Shown piece after piece: positions 19,098-28,816 of a DNA stretch of 60,974 nt. The stretch spans positions 1 through 60,974 of the forward strand of contig NZ_FNOW01000016.1 of assembly GCF_900107145.1 (NCBI RefSeq). The letters are read 5' to 3'. The notes under the pieces are model-generated. The model saw only the letters and a list, made by a program, of their open reading frames with translations, made no database searches and was not told the origin of the DNA. Position 1 is the stretch's first letter. Each line of letters begins with the position of its first letter. The position numbers and the translations under genes were made by a program. This DNA comes from Allochromatium warmingii. GTDB lineage: Bacteria; Pseudomonadota; Gammaproteobacteria; Chromatiales; Chromatiaceae.

Positions 19098-20564
19098 ATG
19101 CACATCGCTCTGGTCAGCGCCGAATGTGCGCCCCTTGCCAAAGCCGGCGGACTCGGTGACTTCGTTCAGGGGTTAGCGGGCGAACTGGCGCGTCAAGGCG
19201 AGCGCGTCGAGGTAATCTTGCCCGCCTATGACAGTCTGCACCTGAGCGCGTTACCGACACCGCAACCGCTCGCTCTGACCCTTAAGGTACCGTTTCGTGG
19301 TTCGCTGATTGACTGTCAACTGCTCAGTCTGTCGCTCGATGGCTACGACTGTCGCCTGATTGCCCCGCACACACCGCAGCGATTTTTTCAACGGGGACGG
19401 ATTTATGGCGAGCCAGACGACGCCGAACGCTTCGCCTTTTTCTCACGCGCTGTCGTCGAATATGTCACGCAGCCGACCGTGCGCCCCGATGTCTTACACT
19501 GCAACGACTGGCAAACTGGATTGATTCCGGTGTTGCTCACTGACCAAAACGCCCGACTGCCGACCTGCTACAGCTTACACAATGTCGGCTATCAAGGTTG
19601 GGTTGCGGCGGAGCTATTGGAGTGGGTGGGGTTAGATCTCGCCTATTGGCTCACCGCCGAGCGGCTCGCGGTAGCGGGTGATCCGCACCGCGCCAATTTG
19701 ATGCAAGGCGGCATTGTCGCCGCTGATGTCGTCAACACCGTCTCGCCGCGTTACGCTTGGGAAATTCAGAACACTGAACAGGGCATGGGACTGCAACCGC
19801 TGTTGCACCGCCATCGCTACAAATTCGGCGGGATTCTGAATGGCATTGATGCGACGGTGTGGAATCCACTGACAGACGTTCAGATAGCGGCGCACTTTGG
19901 CCCCGAAACCCTGCCGCGCAAAGCCTTGAATCGACAGGCATTACGTGTGCGCTGTGGATTAGCTGAAACCGACACGCGCCCGATTCTGGCTGTTGTCAGC
20001 CGCTTAGATCGACAAAAAGGCGTGGACTTAATCGCGCACGGTCTCCAGCGCGGCTTAGCGTATGGAGCACAGATCGTGCTATTAGGCAGTGCGCTGGAAC
20101 CGGCGATTGCCGACCGCTTCGCCGCACTTCAAACGCACTGGGCAACGCATCCGCATGTACATTTAGAACTCAGTTATGACGAGACGCTGGCGCATTTAAT
20201 CTATGCCGGGGCGGATATGATCCTGATTCCCAGTCTCTATGAACCCTGTGGTTTAACGCAATTGATTGCCATGCGCTATGGCACCGTACCGATAGCGCGG
20301 CGCGTCGGTGGACTGGCCGATACGATTCAAGACGCCAATTATTCGACCGCGCCGTTTTTGGCCCGCAACGGCTACTTATTCGATGAGCCGACCCGCGAGG
20401 CACTTGATGAAGCATTAGCGCGTGCAATCACGCTATGGCGCGAACATCCAGCGTATTTTAGTCAATTACGCTTAAATGGAATGCGGGCGGATTATTCATG
20501 GCAGCAGCCAGCGCGGGCGTATCGGGCGTTGTATGAGTATGCGCTGCAAGCTCAAGTGTGCTAA
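19098..20564 (+). CDS. glgA: Glycogen synthase
   Basis: GT5 ADP-glucose:alpha-glucan glucosyltransferase, 488 residues, the usual length. The ADP-glucose-binding loop KAGGLGD is at residues 15-21, the mid-protein HNVGYQG and GGIVAADVVNTVSPRYA segments are present, and the C-terminal domain has VVSRLDRQKGVDLI and the PSLYEPCGLTQLIAMRYG motif with the catalytic Glu. The start codon is supported by the conserved N-terminal MHIALVSAECAPLAKAGG pattern. It is last in the glgX cluster; its expected partner GlgC occurs separately at 43397 in an unusual form. Confidence 0.96.
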   Translation: MHIALVSAECAPLAKAGGLGDFVQGLAGELARQGERVEVILPAYDSLHLSALPTPQPLALTLKVPFRGSLIDCQLLSLSLDGYDCRLIAPHTPQRFFQRGRIYGEPDDAERFAFFSRAVVEYVTQPTVRPDVLHCNDWQTGLIPVLLTDQNARLPTCYSLHNVGYQGWVAAELLEWVGLDLAYWLTAERLAVAGDPHRANLMQGGIVAADVVNTVSPRYAWEIQNTEQGMGLQPLLHRHRYKFGGILNGIDATVWNPLTDVQIAAHFGPETLPRKALNRQALRVRCGLAETDTRPILAVVSRLDRQKGVDLIAHGLQRGLAYGAQIVLLGSALEPAIADRFAALQTHWATHPHVHLELSYDETLAHLIYAGADMILIPSLYEPCGLTQLIAMRYGTVPIARRVGGLADTIQDANYSTAPFLARNGYLFDEPTREALDEALARAITLWREHPAYFSQLRLNGMRADYSWQQPARAYRALYEYALQAQVC

Positions 20565-20645
20565 ACAAATTCTGCCTAAATTATTAGCTGGATAGCGCGG
20601 TAAAACAAGCGCCATCACAATCACAACGCGCACCTAAACTCCACC

Positions 20646-21905
20646 TCAAACCGCAGGTTTTTTCTGCGTATTCCGCGTTTTCAGCGGCAAAAAACGCGAC
20701 TCAAACGCCGCCTGCGCTTTTTCTGGTGATGAATTTCCAGCTTCGTACAATAACCTGCGAAATGCGGCAAATACCCGCTGCATCGCTGCTGGTTTATAGG
20801 GATAGCGTTCTATGGGATCCATATCATGCACCACCATCGCCGGATCGACCTCAAAAATCAATAACCGCCCGTCGGGTAATTCCGCGCAATCTATCCCGAG
20901 ATACTCTAATTCAAAAGCCGCTTGAATTGCCGCGAATGCCGCCGCATGACGCGGTGCAAAATCCGCTGCAAAATTCATCATCCATGCAGCTTCTTCCGCA
21001 CGTTTCGCCGCATCGTTATCCATTCCAGCATTGAGATAATGAATCATCCAGTGCTCAGAAATCGCCATGTGTGACGCGAATGGTGTGCCATGTATTAACA
21101 CGACGCGATATTTGCGATAACGCCCATCGGCATTGCGATAATCAACAAAGGGCGAAATAAAATAATCACGGCTTGTTTGCTGCGCCAATACGTCACGCAA
21201 TGCAGCGCGAGTTGCAACCCGCTGCAACCCGCGTCCAGCGTGTGAATCGACTGGACGCACTAGCCAAGGCCCCGCGCCTAAATCAGCTAATTCAACGCCC
21301 GTTCCGCCAGCCCACGCCTCAAGCTGACCGCGCTCCACGCGCCAGGTCGGTGGCATGAGCAACCTAGGCTGTGACTGAAGCCGCTGGGCAGCGCGGTCGC
21401 GGGCAACGTCAAGAATACGGCGCGGATCATTGAGCACCGGACGTGGCCACTGACGCAGCGGTTCGGCCCAGGCTTCAAGCAGCGGGCGATTGGCGTCTGA
21501 TTCGCCAATCGCTACGAATAGCACATCATGCGCGGGCACGGTCGCGGGCAACTGTGATGTGACGTAATAGAGTTCGAGGTCGATGTCACTGTTATCGAGC
21601 AGACATTCAATGGGGACATTGGCCATGATCGGCCCGGGAGCCATCAGCGCCAGCACCCGCACGCGAGCCGGCTGATGACGGGCTGGGAGTCGATAATGCC
21701 GACCCAGCGCCAAAGCCTCACGGCGTAATGCGGCGGCCAGCGCCGGTTGTTCCTGAAACTCAAACAAGATCGCCGCATCAAGCAATGCCGCGCTGTCCTG
21801 CGGATCCGTTCGCGCACACTGGAGCAGCATTTGACCCAGTGGCCGCAGATCTTCTCCGGCCAGTGTGCGCCGTAACAGTTGAGCCAGTCCGAGATAGGTA
21901 TGCAT
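20646..21905 (-). CDS. RimK-like ATP-grasp domain protein
   Basis: A 419-residue protein from ATG 21905 (MHTYLGLAQLLRRTL). The first 70 residues are helical and repeat-like (TPR-like); the rest includes a degenerate phosphate-loop domain and an ATP-grasp fold with GPWLVRPVDSHAGRGLQRV and, near the C-terminus, the metal-binding LLIFEVDPAMVVHDMDP. Such enzymes join an acid to an amine or thiol through an acyl phosphate; the substrate is unknown here. Transcribed away from cbbM, so the 363-bp interval between them may control both. TTG 21947 is an in-frame alternative start. Confidence 0.7.
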   Translation of the reverse strand: MHTYLGLAQLLRRTLAGEDLRPLGQMLLQCARTDPQDSAALLDAAILFEFQEQPALAAALRREALALGRHYRLPARHQPARVRVLALMAPGPIMANVPIECLLDNSDIDLELYYVTSQLPATVPAHDVLFVAIGESDANRPLLEAWAEPLRQWPRPVLNDPRRILDVARDRAAQRLQSQPRLLMPPTWRVERGQLEAWAGGTGVELADLGAGPWLVRPVDSHAGRGLQRVATRAALRDVLAQQTSRDYFISPFVDYRNADGRYRKYRVVLIHGTPFASHMAISEHWMIHYLNAGMDNDAAKRAEEAAWMMNFAADFAPRHAAAFAAIQAAFELEYLGIDCAELPDGRLLIFEVDPAMVVHDMDPIERYPYKPAAMQRVFAAFRRLLYEAGNSSPEKAQAAFESRFLPLKTRNTQKKPAV

Positions 21906-22104
21906 GGGCGTGAATCGGCGTTGCGTTGTTCTAATCGTGTTAAGCAAAAAAACTGCCAGATCAGTATACAGCGTGAATCAGGGCACCGGCTGGCCTGTGC
22001 CGATCAACAGATTGCGCTATTTATTGCAACCTGCGTCGCCATTTTGACGACATTCCACTCCACTCCCACCCCACTTCATCCCTGATGATCACATCAGTCA
22101 CAGC

Positions 22105-22134
22105 TTATGCTTATCATAAGATAATCTGATTATC
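22105..22134. promoter_or_regulatory. Candidate CbbR (LysR-type) operator, three overlapping inverted repeats
   Basis: Three perfect dyads overlap: TTATG-N5-CATAA (22105-22119), TTATC-N4-GATAA (22111-22124) and GATAAT-N3-ATTATC (22120-22134). LysR-type regulators such as CbbR bind T-N11-A/TTA-Nx-TAA dyads upstream of cbb operons. The spacing between arms does not fit a Fur site. No cbbR gene is adjacent, so the regulator is inferred. Confidence 0.5.
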
Positions 22135-22167
22135 ATTATAGGCAATAAGGATTTATCCTATGTGTAT

Positions 22168-22209
22168 ATTCAAGTCACATCGACGGCAACACCATGTCGT
22201 GGCTTGAAT
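22168..22209 (+). promoter_or_regulatory. Hairpin in the cbbM leader
   Basis: Outer arms ATTCAAG (22168-22174) and CTTGAAT (22203-22209) are perfectly complementary, with an inner CGAC/GTCG pairing. It lies 34 bp downstream of the operator-like dyads and 59 bp before the GTG start, so it may be in the 5' untranslated mRNA. Confidence 0.45.
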
Positions 22210-22268
22210 AGCCGGTTAGCGTGCGCTGTGCGCAATGCGTTTATTTACCCTCTTGCTAGGAGAAGTCC

Positions 22269-23663
22269 GTGGCTCTCGACCAGTCCTCACGTTATGCCGA
22301 TCTCAGCCTCAAAGAAGCCGATCTGATTGCTGGCGGTCAGCACATTTTGTGCGCCTACACCATGAAGCCCAAAGCCGGTTACGGCTATCTGGAGGCCGCT
22401 GCGCATTTTGCCGCTGAGTCCTCCACCGGCACTAACGTTGAGGTTTGCACCACAGACGATTTCACCAAAGGCGTTGATGCGCTGGTGTATGCCATCGACG
22501 AGGCGCGTGAGGAAATGCGCATCGCCTATCCGTTGGATCTGTTCGACCGCAACATGATCGACGGACGCATGATGATGGTCTCGTTCCTGACGCTGACCAT
22601 TGGCAATAATCAGGGCATGGGCGACATCGAATATGCCAAGATGATCGACTTCTGGGTGCCGCCGCGTGCCATCCAGTTATTTGACGGCCCAGCGAAAGAT
22701 ATTTCCGATCTGTGGCGCATCCTCGGGCGTCCGGTCACGGACGGCGGTTACATCGCCGGCACCATCATCAAGCCCAAGCTGGGGCTGCGTCCCGAGCCGT
22801 TCGCGCACGCGGCCTATCAGTTCTGGCTGGGCGGTGACTTCATCAAAAATGACGAGCCGCAGGGGAATCAGACCTTCGCGCCAGTCAAACAAGTGATGCC
22901 GCTGGTCTATGACGCGATGAAGCGGGCGATGGACGAGACCGGCGAGGCCAAGCTGTTCTCCATGAACATCACCGCCGACGATCATTTTGAGATGTGCGCC
23001 CGTGCAGATTTCGCGCTCGAAACCTTTGGGCCGGATGCCGATAAGCTCGCGTTCTTAGTCGATGGCTATGTCGGCGGCCCGGGCATGGTGACGACTGCGC
23101 GGCGTCAATATCCCGGTCAGTATTTGCACTATCATCGCGCCGGTCATGGTGCGATCACCTCGCCGAGTTCCAAGCGCGGTTATACGGCATTCGTGCTGGC
23201 CAAGATGAGCCGTCTGCAAGGCGCGTCCGGTATCCATGTCGGCACCATGGGTTATGGCAAGATGGAAGGTGAGGCCGATGACAAGATCATCGCCTACATG
23301 ATCGAACGTGATAGCTGTCAGGGGCCGATCTACCATCAGGACTGGTACGGGATGCGCCCGACCACGCCGATCATTTCCGGCGGCATGAACGCACTGCGTC
23401 TGCCCGGCTTCTTCCAGAATCTCGGTCACGGCAACATCATCAACACCGCTGGCGGCGGTTCTTACGGTCACATCGACTCCCCGGCTGCTGGCGCACGCTC
23501 ACTGCGTCAGGCCTATGAGTGCTGGAAAGCCGGTGCTGATCCGATTGCCTTTGCCAAAGAGCACAAGGAATTTGCCCGCGCCTTCGCGTCCTTCCCGCAT
23601 GATGCCGACAAGCTGTTCCCGAACTGGCGCGAGCAGCTCGGCTCGGTGGCACTGGAAGCCTAA
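22269..23663 (+). CDS. cbbM: Form II ribulose-1,5-bisphosphate carboxylase/oxygenase
   Basis: Fixes CO2 onto RuBP in the Calvin cycle. The 464-residue protein is a form II large subunit (no small subunit needed): catalytic K168 in GTIIKPKLG, the carbamylated K193 with D195 and E196 in [13 protein letters not shown], and loop 6 [14 protein letters not shown] near residue 330. Numbering is two higher than the Rhodospirillum rubrum enzyme (K166, K191). Start is GTG, supported by AGGAGA seven bases upstream. The gene stands alone: no cbbQ/cbbO or cbbR beside it. An intrinsic terminator follows. Its presence is the main sign of autotrophy in the window. Confidence 0.98.
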   Translation: MALDQSSRYADLSLKEADLIAGGQHILCAYTMKPKAGYGYLEAAAHFAAESSTGTNVEVCTTDDFTKGVDALVYAIDEAREEMRIAYPLDLFDRNMIDGRMMMVSFLTLTIGNNQGMGDIEYAKMIDFWVPPRAIQLFDGPAKDISDLWRILGRPVTDGGYIAGTIIKPKLGLRPEPFAHAAYQFWLGGDFIKNDEPQGNQTFAPVKQVMPLVYDAMKRAMDETGEAKLFSMNITADDHFEMCARADFALETFGPDADKLAFLVDGYVGGPGMVTTARRQYPGQYLHYHRAGHGAITSPSSKRGYTAFVLAKMSRLQGASGIHVGTMGYGKMEGEADDKIIAYMIERDSCQGPIYHQDWYGMRPTTPIISGGMNALRLPGFFQNLGHGNIINTAGGGSYGHIDSPAAGARSLRQAYECWKAGADPIAFAKEHKEFARAFASFPHDADKLFPNWREQLGSVALEA

Positions 23664-23705
23664 GCGTCTCGTGCCCGCTGTGCATTAACTCGCACGGCGT
23701 TCAAA

Positions 23706-23735
23706 CAAAAACCCCGCTCAGGCGGGGGTTTTTTG
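23706..23735. terminator. Bidirectional intrinsic terminator, cbbM/DUF808
   Basis: CCCCGC-TCAG-GCGGGG stem followed by TTTTTT on the plus strand and preceded by an A-run that becomes T-rich on the minus strand, so it can serve both convergent genes. Confidence 0.9.
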
Positions 23736-23770
23736 TTTTTTGTGGGTGAGCGTTCAGGTCATGCTCAGGT

Positions 23771-24715
23771 TCAGGTTGTACGCACGCGCCACGCCTGAAA
23801 CCGTCCCCAGACAATCAACGCCAGCGCTCCAGCGATTACGCCAATCAGGGCATCGACAAGCAGCGGCGTCACCGCACTGAGCAGCGGCCCGAGTAGCGCC
23901 AGCGGCAGCAACGCGGCGGCAAGCTGTTCGCTGAGATGATGCACACTCGGCAGCGCGTGGCTGATGATGCCACCGCCGACCAAAAACATCGCCACTGTGC
24001 CGGCGACGGCTAATACTTTCATCAACACAGGGGCCGCGTGCAGCAAGATGCGGCCCAACGCCCGTTGCGCACTGGCCGGCCAATCGCTGCCAGCATGACG
24101 ACTGAGCATCAAGCCCAGATCATCGAGCCGCACAATCGCCGCCACCAAACCATAGACGCCAATAGTCATGACAATCGCAATGCCAGTGAGCACCAGAATC
24201 TGCGTCAGAAAACTCGCCTGTTCGACGCTGCCGAGCGTAATCACGATAATTTCCGCCGAGAGCACAAAATCTGTCCGAATCGCGCCCTTGATTTTGTCGC
24301 GTTCTAGGGTCGCCAGATCGACCATCGGATCAGCGAGCGCGGCGGTCAATGCGGCATGATGCGCGGCCTCGGCATCACGGCTGTGCGTGAACGCATGGGC
24401 GAGCTTTTCGACCCCTTCATAACACAGATAGAGGCCGCCGAGCATCAGCAGCGGCAAAATCGCCCAAGGAGCAAGCGCACTGATAGTCAGCGCCAGCGGC
24501 ACCAAAATCAGTTTATTGACCGCCGAGCCTTTCGCCACCGCCCACACCACCGGCAATTCACGGTCAGCCCGCACGCCGCGCACCTGTTCGGCATTGAGTG
24601 CCAGATCATCGCCGAGCACGCTGGCCGTTTTTTTGGCGGCGATCTTGGTCAAAATGGCCACATCATCGAGCACGGTGGCGATATCGTCGAGCAGGGCAAG
24701 CAGACTGGTGGCCAT
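23771..24715 (-). CDS. DUF808 family inner-membrane protein (YedI-like)
   Basis: A 314-residue polytopic membrane protein of the DUF808/YedI family. The N-terminal segment [20 protein letters not shown], the [20 protein letters not shown] stretch and the glycine-rich [16 protein letters not shown] helix are family hallmarks; about seven to eight hydrophobic helices follow. The biochemical function of the family is unknown. It converges on cbbM across a shared terminator and is probably a single-gene unit. Confidence 0.88.
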   Translation of the reverse strand: MATSLLALLDDIATVLDDVAILTKIAAKKTASVLGDDLALNAEQVRGVRADRELPVVWAVAKGSAVNKLILVPLALTISALAPWAILPLLMLGGLYLCYEGVEKLAHAFTHSRDAEAAHHAALTAALADPMVDLATLERDKIKGAIRTDFVLSAEIIVITLGSVEQASFLTQILVLTGIAIVMTIGVYGLVAAIVRLDDLGLMLSRHAGSDWPASAQRALGRILLHAAPVLMKVLAVAGTVAMFLVGGGIISHALPSVHHLSEQLAAALLPLALLGPLLSAVTPLLVDALIGVIAGALALIVWGRFQAWRVRTT

Positions 24716-24874
24716 GTTTAAACCTTCTGCAAAGAGTTGACGGGCATTCGCGTCGCGTGTGTCGCAAACAGGAAGCTGAAGCTATTTGACCGCCATTCTG
24801 CACTTGTGTCGAGCACAGTGAGCGGGGACAATCACCCGCTATTTGTGCAACGCATTTGATCGAGAGCTGTGCCC

Positions 24875-25342
24875 ATGTCTGCTGCCCAACGTTTTCTATA
24901 TCCCTTAACTTTTCCACTGCGTCTCGTGCCCGGCACCCTGCATAGTCGTGCGCTGGCCGGTATCCTCAATCAGGTGATGAAAGAGGCGTTGGCTGATGGC
25001 GAGCTGGATTTTTTGGCCGGACGCTGCCTGACCATCGCGATTGATGATATTGGCGTGAGCTATCGGCTTGGGCTAGAACAGGGGCGCATTTGCGGCTATG
25101 GCACGGAGCGCGGCGCCGATGCCAGCATTGCCGGTGGCTTGCATGAGTTTTTGCTGCTGGCAGCGCGGCGTGAAGATGCTGATACGCTATTTTTTCAGCG
25201 GCGGCTGCGGATGTCGGGTGATACCGAATTAGGTTTGTATCTGAAGAACTTCTTTGATGCGTTCGAGCCGCCCGCACGCTGGGCACCGCTGATGCGCACG
25301 CTCGAACGGTTGGCTGATGTGCGACTGCTGGGGCGTCGTTAA
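24875..25342 (+). CDS. ubiT: Oxygen-independent ubiquinone biosynthesis accessory factor UbiT (SCP2 domain)
   Basis: A 155-residue SCP2-like lipid-binding protein resembling YhbT/UbiT, needed with UbiU and UbiV for ubiquinone synthesis without oxygen. Family features are the basic/hydrophobic N-terminus (FLYPLTFPLRLVPGTL), the DGELDFLAGRCLTIAIDDIG segment and RRLRMSGDTELGLYLKNF, a typical SCP2 ending. UbiU/UbiV genes are not next to it here. ATG 24875 is preferred over GTG 24869, with GAGAG eight bases upstream. This fits a facultatively anaerobic or phototrophic life style. Confidence 0.85.
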   Translation: MSAAQRFLYPLTFPLRLVPGTLHSRALAGILNQVMKEALADGELDFLAGRCLTIAIDDIGVSYRLGLEQGRICGYGTERGADASIAGGLHEFLLLAARREDADTLFFQRRLRMSGDTELGLYLKNFFDAFEPPARWAPLMRTLERLADVRLLGRR

Positions 25343-25360
25343 TAATCGTCTCGCCTAGTT

Positions 25361-25386
25361 GGTAACGAAGCGTCAGCTTCGTCACC
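25361..25386. repeat. GGTCACGAAG-type palindrome, copy 2
   Basis: GGTAACGAAG-N6-CTTCGTCACC, one mismatch between arms, in the gap where ubiT and the helicase gene converge; 12 bp from copy 3. Confidence 0.7.
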
Positions 25387-25398
25387 AAATCACTTGCT

Positions 25399-25424
25399 GG
25401 TCACGAACCCGCAGCTTCGTGACC
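25399..25424. repeat. GGTCACGAAG-type palindrome, copy 3
   Basis: GGTCACGAA-N8-TTCGTGACC, perfect nine-base arms, directly beside copy 2 at the convergent ubiT/helicase gene ends. Confidence 0.75.
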
Positions 25425-25445
25425 CAACGCCAAGCCCACCCGCAC

Positions 25446-27401
25446 TCAATCGCGGAATTTCCGCCCTGACCCACCTGGGCCACGCTTCCCGCCATCATTG
25501 CTCTTATTGCCCGAACTCGGACGGCGTGGCGCATAGCCGTCGCGGTCGCGGCGCTGCCCATCACCACCAGCGCGGGGCGGTCTGGCATCATGCTCACGCG
25601 GGGCAGTGGTGCGCTCACCGCGACCACTCTCCCACGCACCGCCGCTCGCTGCTGCCGGTTTTTCATCCGCCGGCGCAATCCGCAATGCCTGACCGCGCAC
25701 ATAGACACGCTTCAGATGCTGGAATACCTCGCGTGGCATACCTTTTGGCAGATCGACGACGGAATGATCGTCATGGATGTCGATACGACCGATATAGCGC
25801 CCTTCTAGCCCCGATTCGTTGGCAATCGCGCCCACAATCTCACGCGGCGTGACGCCGTGCTGATGCCCGACTTCGATCCGATAACTGGTTAAATCGGCAT
25901 CCTCATCACGGCGCGGCGGACGCTCGCCGCGTTCGGGACGTGGGCGACGCTCCTCACGATTGCCGTCGCGCTCCTCGAAACGTTCGCGGCGGGGCGGACG
26001 CTCCGACTCACGACCACGCGGCCGTTCACCGCGCTCACTGCGTTCTTCAAAACGTTTCGGTGGGCGCGGCGGATCTTCTTTCACATCGAGCGGGCGTTCG
26101 CGCTGCGTCAGATAGGCCAGCGCAGCAGCAATATCCATCATCTCAATTTCTTGTTCCTGCCCGATCCGCGCCAGCAGGCGATAGAAGAAATCTAAATCTT
26201 TTTCCGCCAGTGTTTTGCGAATCTCGCTGATAAAGCGATCAATCCGCGACTCACTGAGCGCCGCTGCCGAGGGCGGTTCCATCGCCGGAATGTGCCGCCG
26301 AATCACGCGCTCAATCGATTTTAGTAAGCCACGTTCACGCGGTTCGACTAGCAAAATCGCTCGTCCGGCCCGTCCCGCCCGTCCGGTGCGCCCGATGCGA
26401 TGCACATACGCCGAGGGATCGGTCGGAATATCGTAGTTGACGACATGGCTAATGCGCTCGACATCCAGCCCGCGTGCGGCGACATCGGTGGCCACCAGCA
26501 CATCAAGCTGACCCTGCTTGAGCCGCTCGACAGTGCGCTCGCGCATTTCCTGATTCATGTCGCCATTGAGCGGTTCGGCGGCGAAACCGTGCGCCTTGAG
26601 CTTGTCGGCCAGTTCGGTGGTCGCGTTCTTGGTGCGCACGAAAATCAGCAGGCCGTCAAATGGCTCCAGCTCCATGATGCGCGTGAGCGTGTCGAGCTTA
26701 TGAAAACGGGTGACGATGCAGTGATGCTGGTCGATGGTATCGACTGTCTCTGAATCGGCGGCAATCTTGACCTCAACCGGATCGTTCAGCCGCGTTTGCG
26801 CCACGCGGCGGATCGCGGGCGGCATGGTCGCCGAGAACAGCGCGACCTGACGCTCGGCTGGCGCTTGATCGAAAATCCAGTCGATGTCCTCAGCAAAGCC
26901 CATGTTGAGCATCTCATCGGCTTCATCGAGCACCAGCACACGGATTGATTCCAGCGCCAGCGTGCCGCGCCGAATGTGATCCATCACCCGCCCGGGCGTG
27001 CCGACGATCACTTGCGGATTGCGCTTCAGTTGCGAGAGTTGCAGCCCGTAGCCCTGACCGCCGTAAATGGGCAGGACATTAAAGCCTTTGAGATCAGTCG
27101 CATAGCGTTGAAAGGCTTCAGCGACCTGCAACGCCAGCTCGCGGGTCGGCGTCAGCACCAGCACTTGCGGCTGGCGCAGGTCAGGATCGAGGCGACTGAG
27201 CAGCGGCAGCGCAAAGGCCGCCGTTTTGCCGGTGCCGGTCTGCGCCTGACCGAGCAGATCGCGGCCAGCAAGCAGATGCGGGATGCACTGGCTCTGGATC
27301 GCGGTCGGAGATTCGTAGCCGAGGTTTTTGACTGCGTGTGCGATCACAGGTGAAAGACCGAGCGCGTCGAAGCCGACGCTCGTTTCGTCTAAGGTATCCA
27401 T
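25446..27401 (-). CDS. deaD: DEAD-box ATP-dependent RNA helicase (DeaD/CsdA type)
   Basis: ATP-dependent RNA helicase for ribosome assembly and mRNA unwinding, typically cold-induced. The 651-residue protein has a Q motif (F11...Q36), AQTGTGKT (53-60), DEAD 159-162, SAT, and the C-terminal HRIGRTGRAGRAG. A highly charged Arg/Glu/Pro linker (about residues 445-500) precedes a DbpA/CsdA RNA-binding domain (TSYRIEVGHQHGVTPREIVG, then GRIDIHDDHSVVDLP), and an Arg/Gly-rich tail ends the protein. This architecture is DeaD rather than RhlE or SrmB. AGAGG lies eight bases before the ATG; the 134-bp leader is GC-rich. Confidence 0.93.
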   Translation of the reverse strand: MDTLDETSVGFDALGLSPVIAHAVKNLGYESPTAIQSQCIPHLLAGRDLLGQAQTGTGKTAAFALPLLSRLDPDLRQPQVLVLTPTRELALQVAEAFQRYATDLKGFNVLPIYGGQGYGLQLSQLKRNPQVIVGTPGRVMDHIRRGTLALESIRVLVLDEADEMLNMGFAEDIDWIFDQAPAERQVALFSATMPPAIRRVAQTRLNDPVEVKIAADSETVDTIDQHHCIVTRFHKLDTLTRIMELEPFDGLLIFVRTKNATTELADKLKAHGFAAEPLNGDMNQEMRERTVERLKQGQLDVLVATDVAARGLDVERISHVVNYDIPTDPSAYVHRIGRTGRAGRAGRAILLVEPRERGLLKSIERVIRRHIPAMEPPSAAALSESRIDRFISEIRKTLAEKDLDFFYRLLARIGQEQEIEMMDIAAALAYLTQRERPLDVKEDPPRPPKRFEERSERGERPRGRESERPPRRERFEERDGNREERRPRPERGERPPRRDEDADLTSYRIEVGHQHGVTPREIVGAIANESGLEGRYIGRIDIHDDHSVVDLPKGMPREVFQHLKRVYVRGQALRIAPADEKPAAASGGAWESGRGERTTAPREHDARPPRAGGDGQRRDRDGYAPRRPSSGNKSNDGGKRGPGGSGRKFRD

Positions 27402-27535
27402 GATGGTGGCCTCTCGGAGGGGAGGTAGGGCGAACCCTTGGAGAAGGCCGACCGGCCAGCCTAGAGGGGAATCGCGGAATAACCGAATATTATCGGCATA
27501 ACAGCCGAGTTATACAAGGACACCCGATCAGCGCA

Positions 27536-28807
27536 TTAACATTCCGGTGGTATCCGCACGGCGGGCGCGGCATGTTGCGCATCATCATCAGCAACAGCCG
27601 CTGGCGCGGCGGCTGGCGGCGCATCCGGTAGGTGATCGGCGACGGCAGCTACTGTCTGTGGTTCAGATAGTTGAACACCATAATTGACTTGATCGACTAA
27701 CACTTCGCTGACCTCGGGCAGAATATCGGCAAATTCAACGCCGTAAATCTCCCAAATTGAAATCAGCAGCGAAGCTAAAACCGGCCCGATGAATAATCCC
27801 GGCAGCCCGAACATAACTAAACCGCCGAGGGTGCTGAAAAAAATCAGCAGCTCGTGCATTTTGGTATCTTTGCCGACGAGAATCGGGCGCAAGACATTAT
27901 CTAAACTGCCGACAATTAGACCGCAAAATAAGCCGAGTACAATCGCTGTGAGCACCGCACCCTGAGCAATCAAAATCAGCACGACTGGCCCCCAGACTAA
28001 TGCCGAGCCGACATTCGGAATAATCGATAAAATTGCCATCACGGTGCCCCAGAAAACGGCATTGTCAATACCGGCAACCGCAAAGGCGATTCCGGCCAAA
28101 CCACCCTGTAATACGCCGATTAAAAATGATCCCTTGAGTGTGGCACGAGTAACTGAGGTGAATTTATTGAGCATTCGGCGCTCGTCACGGGTTTGGAGCG
28201 GCAGATAATAGAGCAGCTTGAGAATAAATTTTGGCCCGTCCATCAGCAAAAAGAACAGGCTATAGAGCAGAACGAAGGTTAGAAAAATAAAATTCACCGT
28301 TTTTAGGGTAATCGACGACACCCAATCGACTAATAATTTGCTAATCAGGGTTGCTGCCTGTCCCGCTTGATCGAGAATCAAACCGCGATGCTCGATCACT
28401 TCATCATAAAATGGCAGATGCTGGAGTGCGGTTAGCAAAGCAGTGGGATCGTCAATCACGCCGCGTACCCAGATGGTAATAAGCTGACTGACATCAAGCG
28501 CCTGACCAATCAGCACCGTAATCAAAAAAACCGCTGGAATCAGCACCATCACGGCAATCACGCATACCGTCAGCAAGGCAGCAAGCCATGCGCTACAGCC
28601 GAGCCGCGCTTGTAGTCGTAAATAAAACGGTCGTGCGAGGGCACTGAAAATACCCGCTAATAATAATGTCATTAAAAACGGCTGGATCATGGCGAGAAAT
28701 AGCGCCGAGATCGCCAACGTCATTAACAGAATCGAGGCTTTAGTCAGGGCGTCTTGGGTCATCGCGGGCGGGCGTGGAACACGCGGTTTGGTGGGAGGCG
28801 GTAACAT
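27536..28807 (-). CDS. AI-2E family transporter (PerM/YdiK-like permease)
   Basis: A 423-residue polytopic membrane protein of the AI-2E/PerM family, with an N-terminal two-helix pair, a soluble loop, and the typical C-terminal transmembrane block containing [16 protein letters not shown] and [24 protein letters not shown]. Substrates vary (Na+/H+, autoinducer, unknown). The last 50 residues form an Ala/Pro-rich acidic tail not seen in most homologues. The start at ATG 28807 or ATG 28762 ([10 protein letters not shown]) cannot be settled; neither has a clear ribosome-binding site. Confidence 0.88.
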   Translation of the reverse strand: MLPPPTKPRVPRPPAMTQDALTKASILLMTLAISALFLAMIQPFLMTLLLAGIFSALARPFYLRLQARLGCSAWLAALLTVCVIAVMVLIPAVFLITVLIGQALDVSQLITIWVRGVIDDPTALLTALQHLPFYDEVIEHRGLILDQAGQAATLISKLLVDWVSSITLKTVNFIFLTFVLLYSLFFLLMDGPKFILKLLYYLPLQTRDERRMLNKFTSVTRATLKGSFLIGVLQGGLAGIAFAVAGIDNAVFWGTVMAILSIIPNVGSALVWGPVVLILIAQGAVLTAIVLGLFCGLIVGSLDNVLRPILVGKDTKMHELLIFFSTLGGLVMFGLPGLFIGPVLASLLISIWEIYGVEFADILPEVSEVLVDQVNYGVQLSEPQTVAAVADHLPDAPPAAAPAAVADDDAQHAAPAVRIPPEC

Positions 28808-28816
28808 TCTACTGTT

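Larger units (their letters stand above)
21906..22268. promoter_or_regulatory. Intergenic control region of cbbM
   Basis: A 363-bp gene-free stretch between the divergent ATP-grasp gene and cbbM. It is AT-richer than its neighbours and contains nested inverted repeats (22105-22134), a leader hairpin (22168-22209) and a strong AGGAGA ribosome-binding site before the cbbM GTG. No convincing open frame lies in it; a 15-codon ATG frame at 22160 is too short to support. Confidence 0.6.

Noticed and set aside
22105-22134. Fur site upstream of cbbM
   Set aside because: GATAAT and ATTATC arms are present but spaced by three bases, which does not fit the Fur hexamer arrangement; a LysR-type operator fits better.
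22160-22207. Possible 15-codon leader peptide in the cbbM leader
   Set aside because: No ribosome-binding site and no codon pattern indicating attenuation; it falls largely in the leader hairpin.
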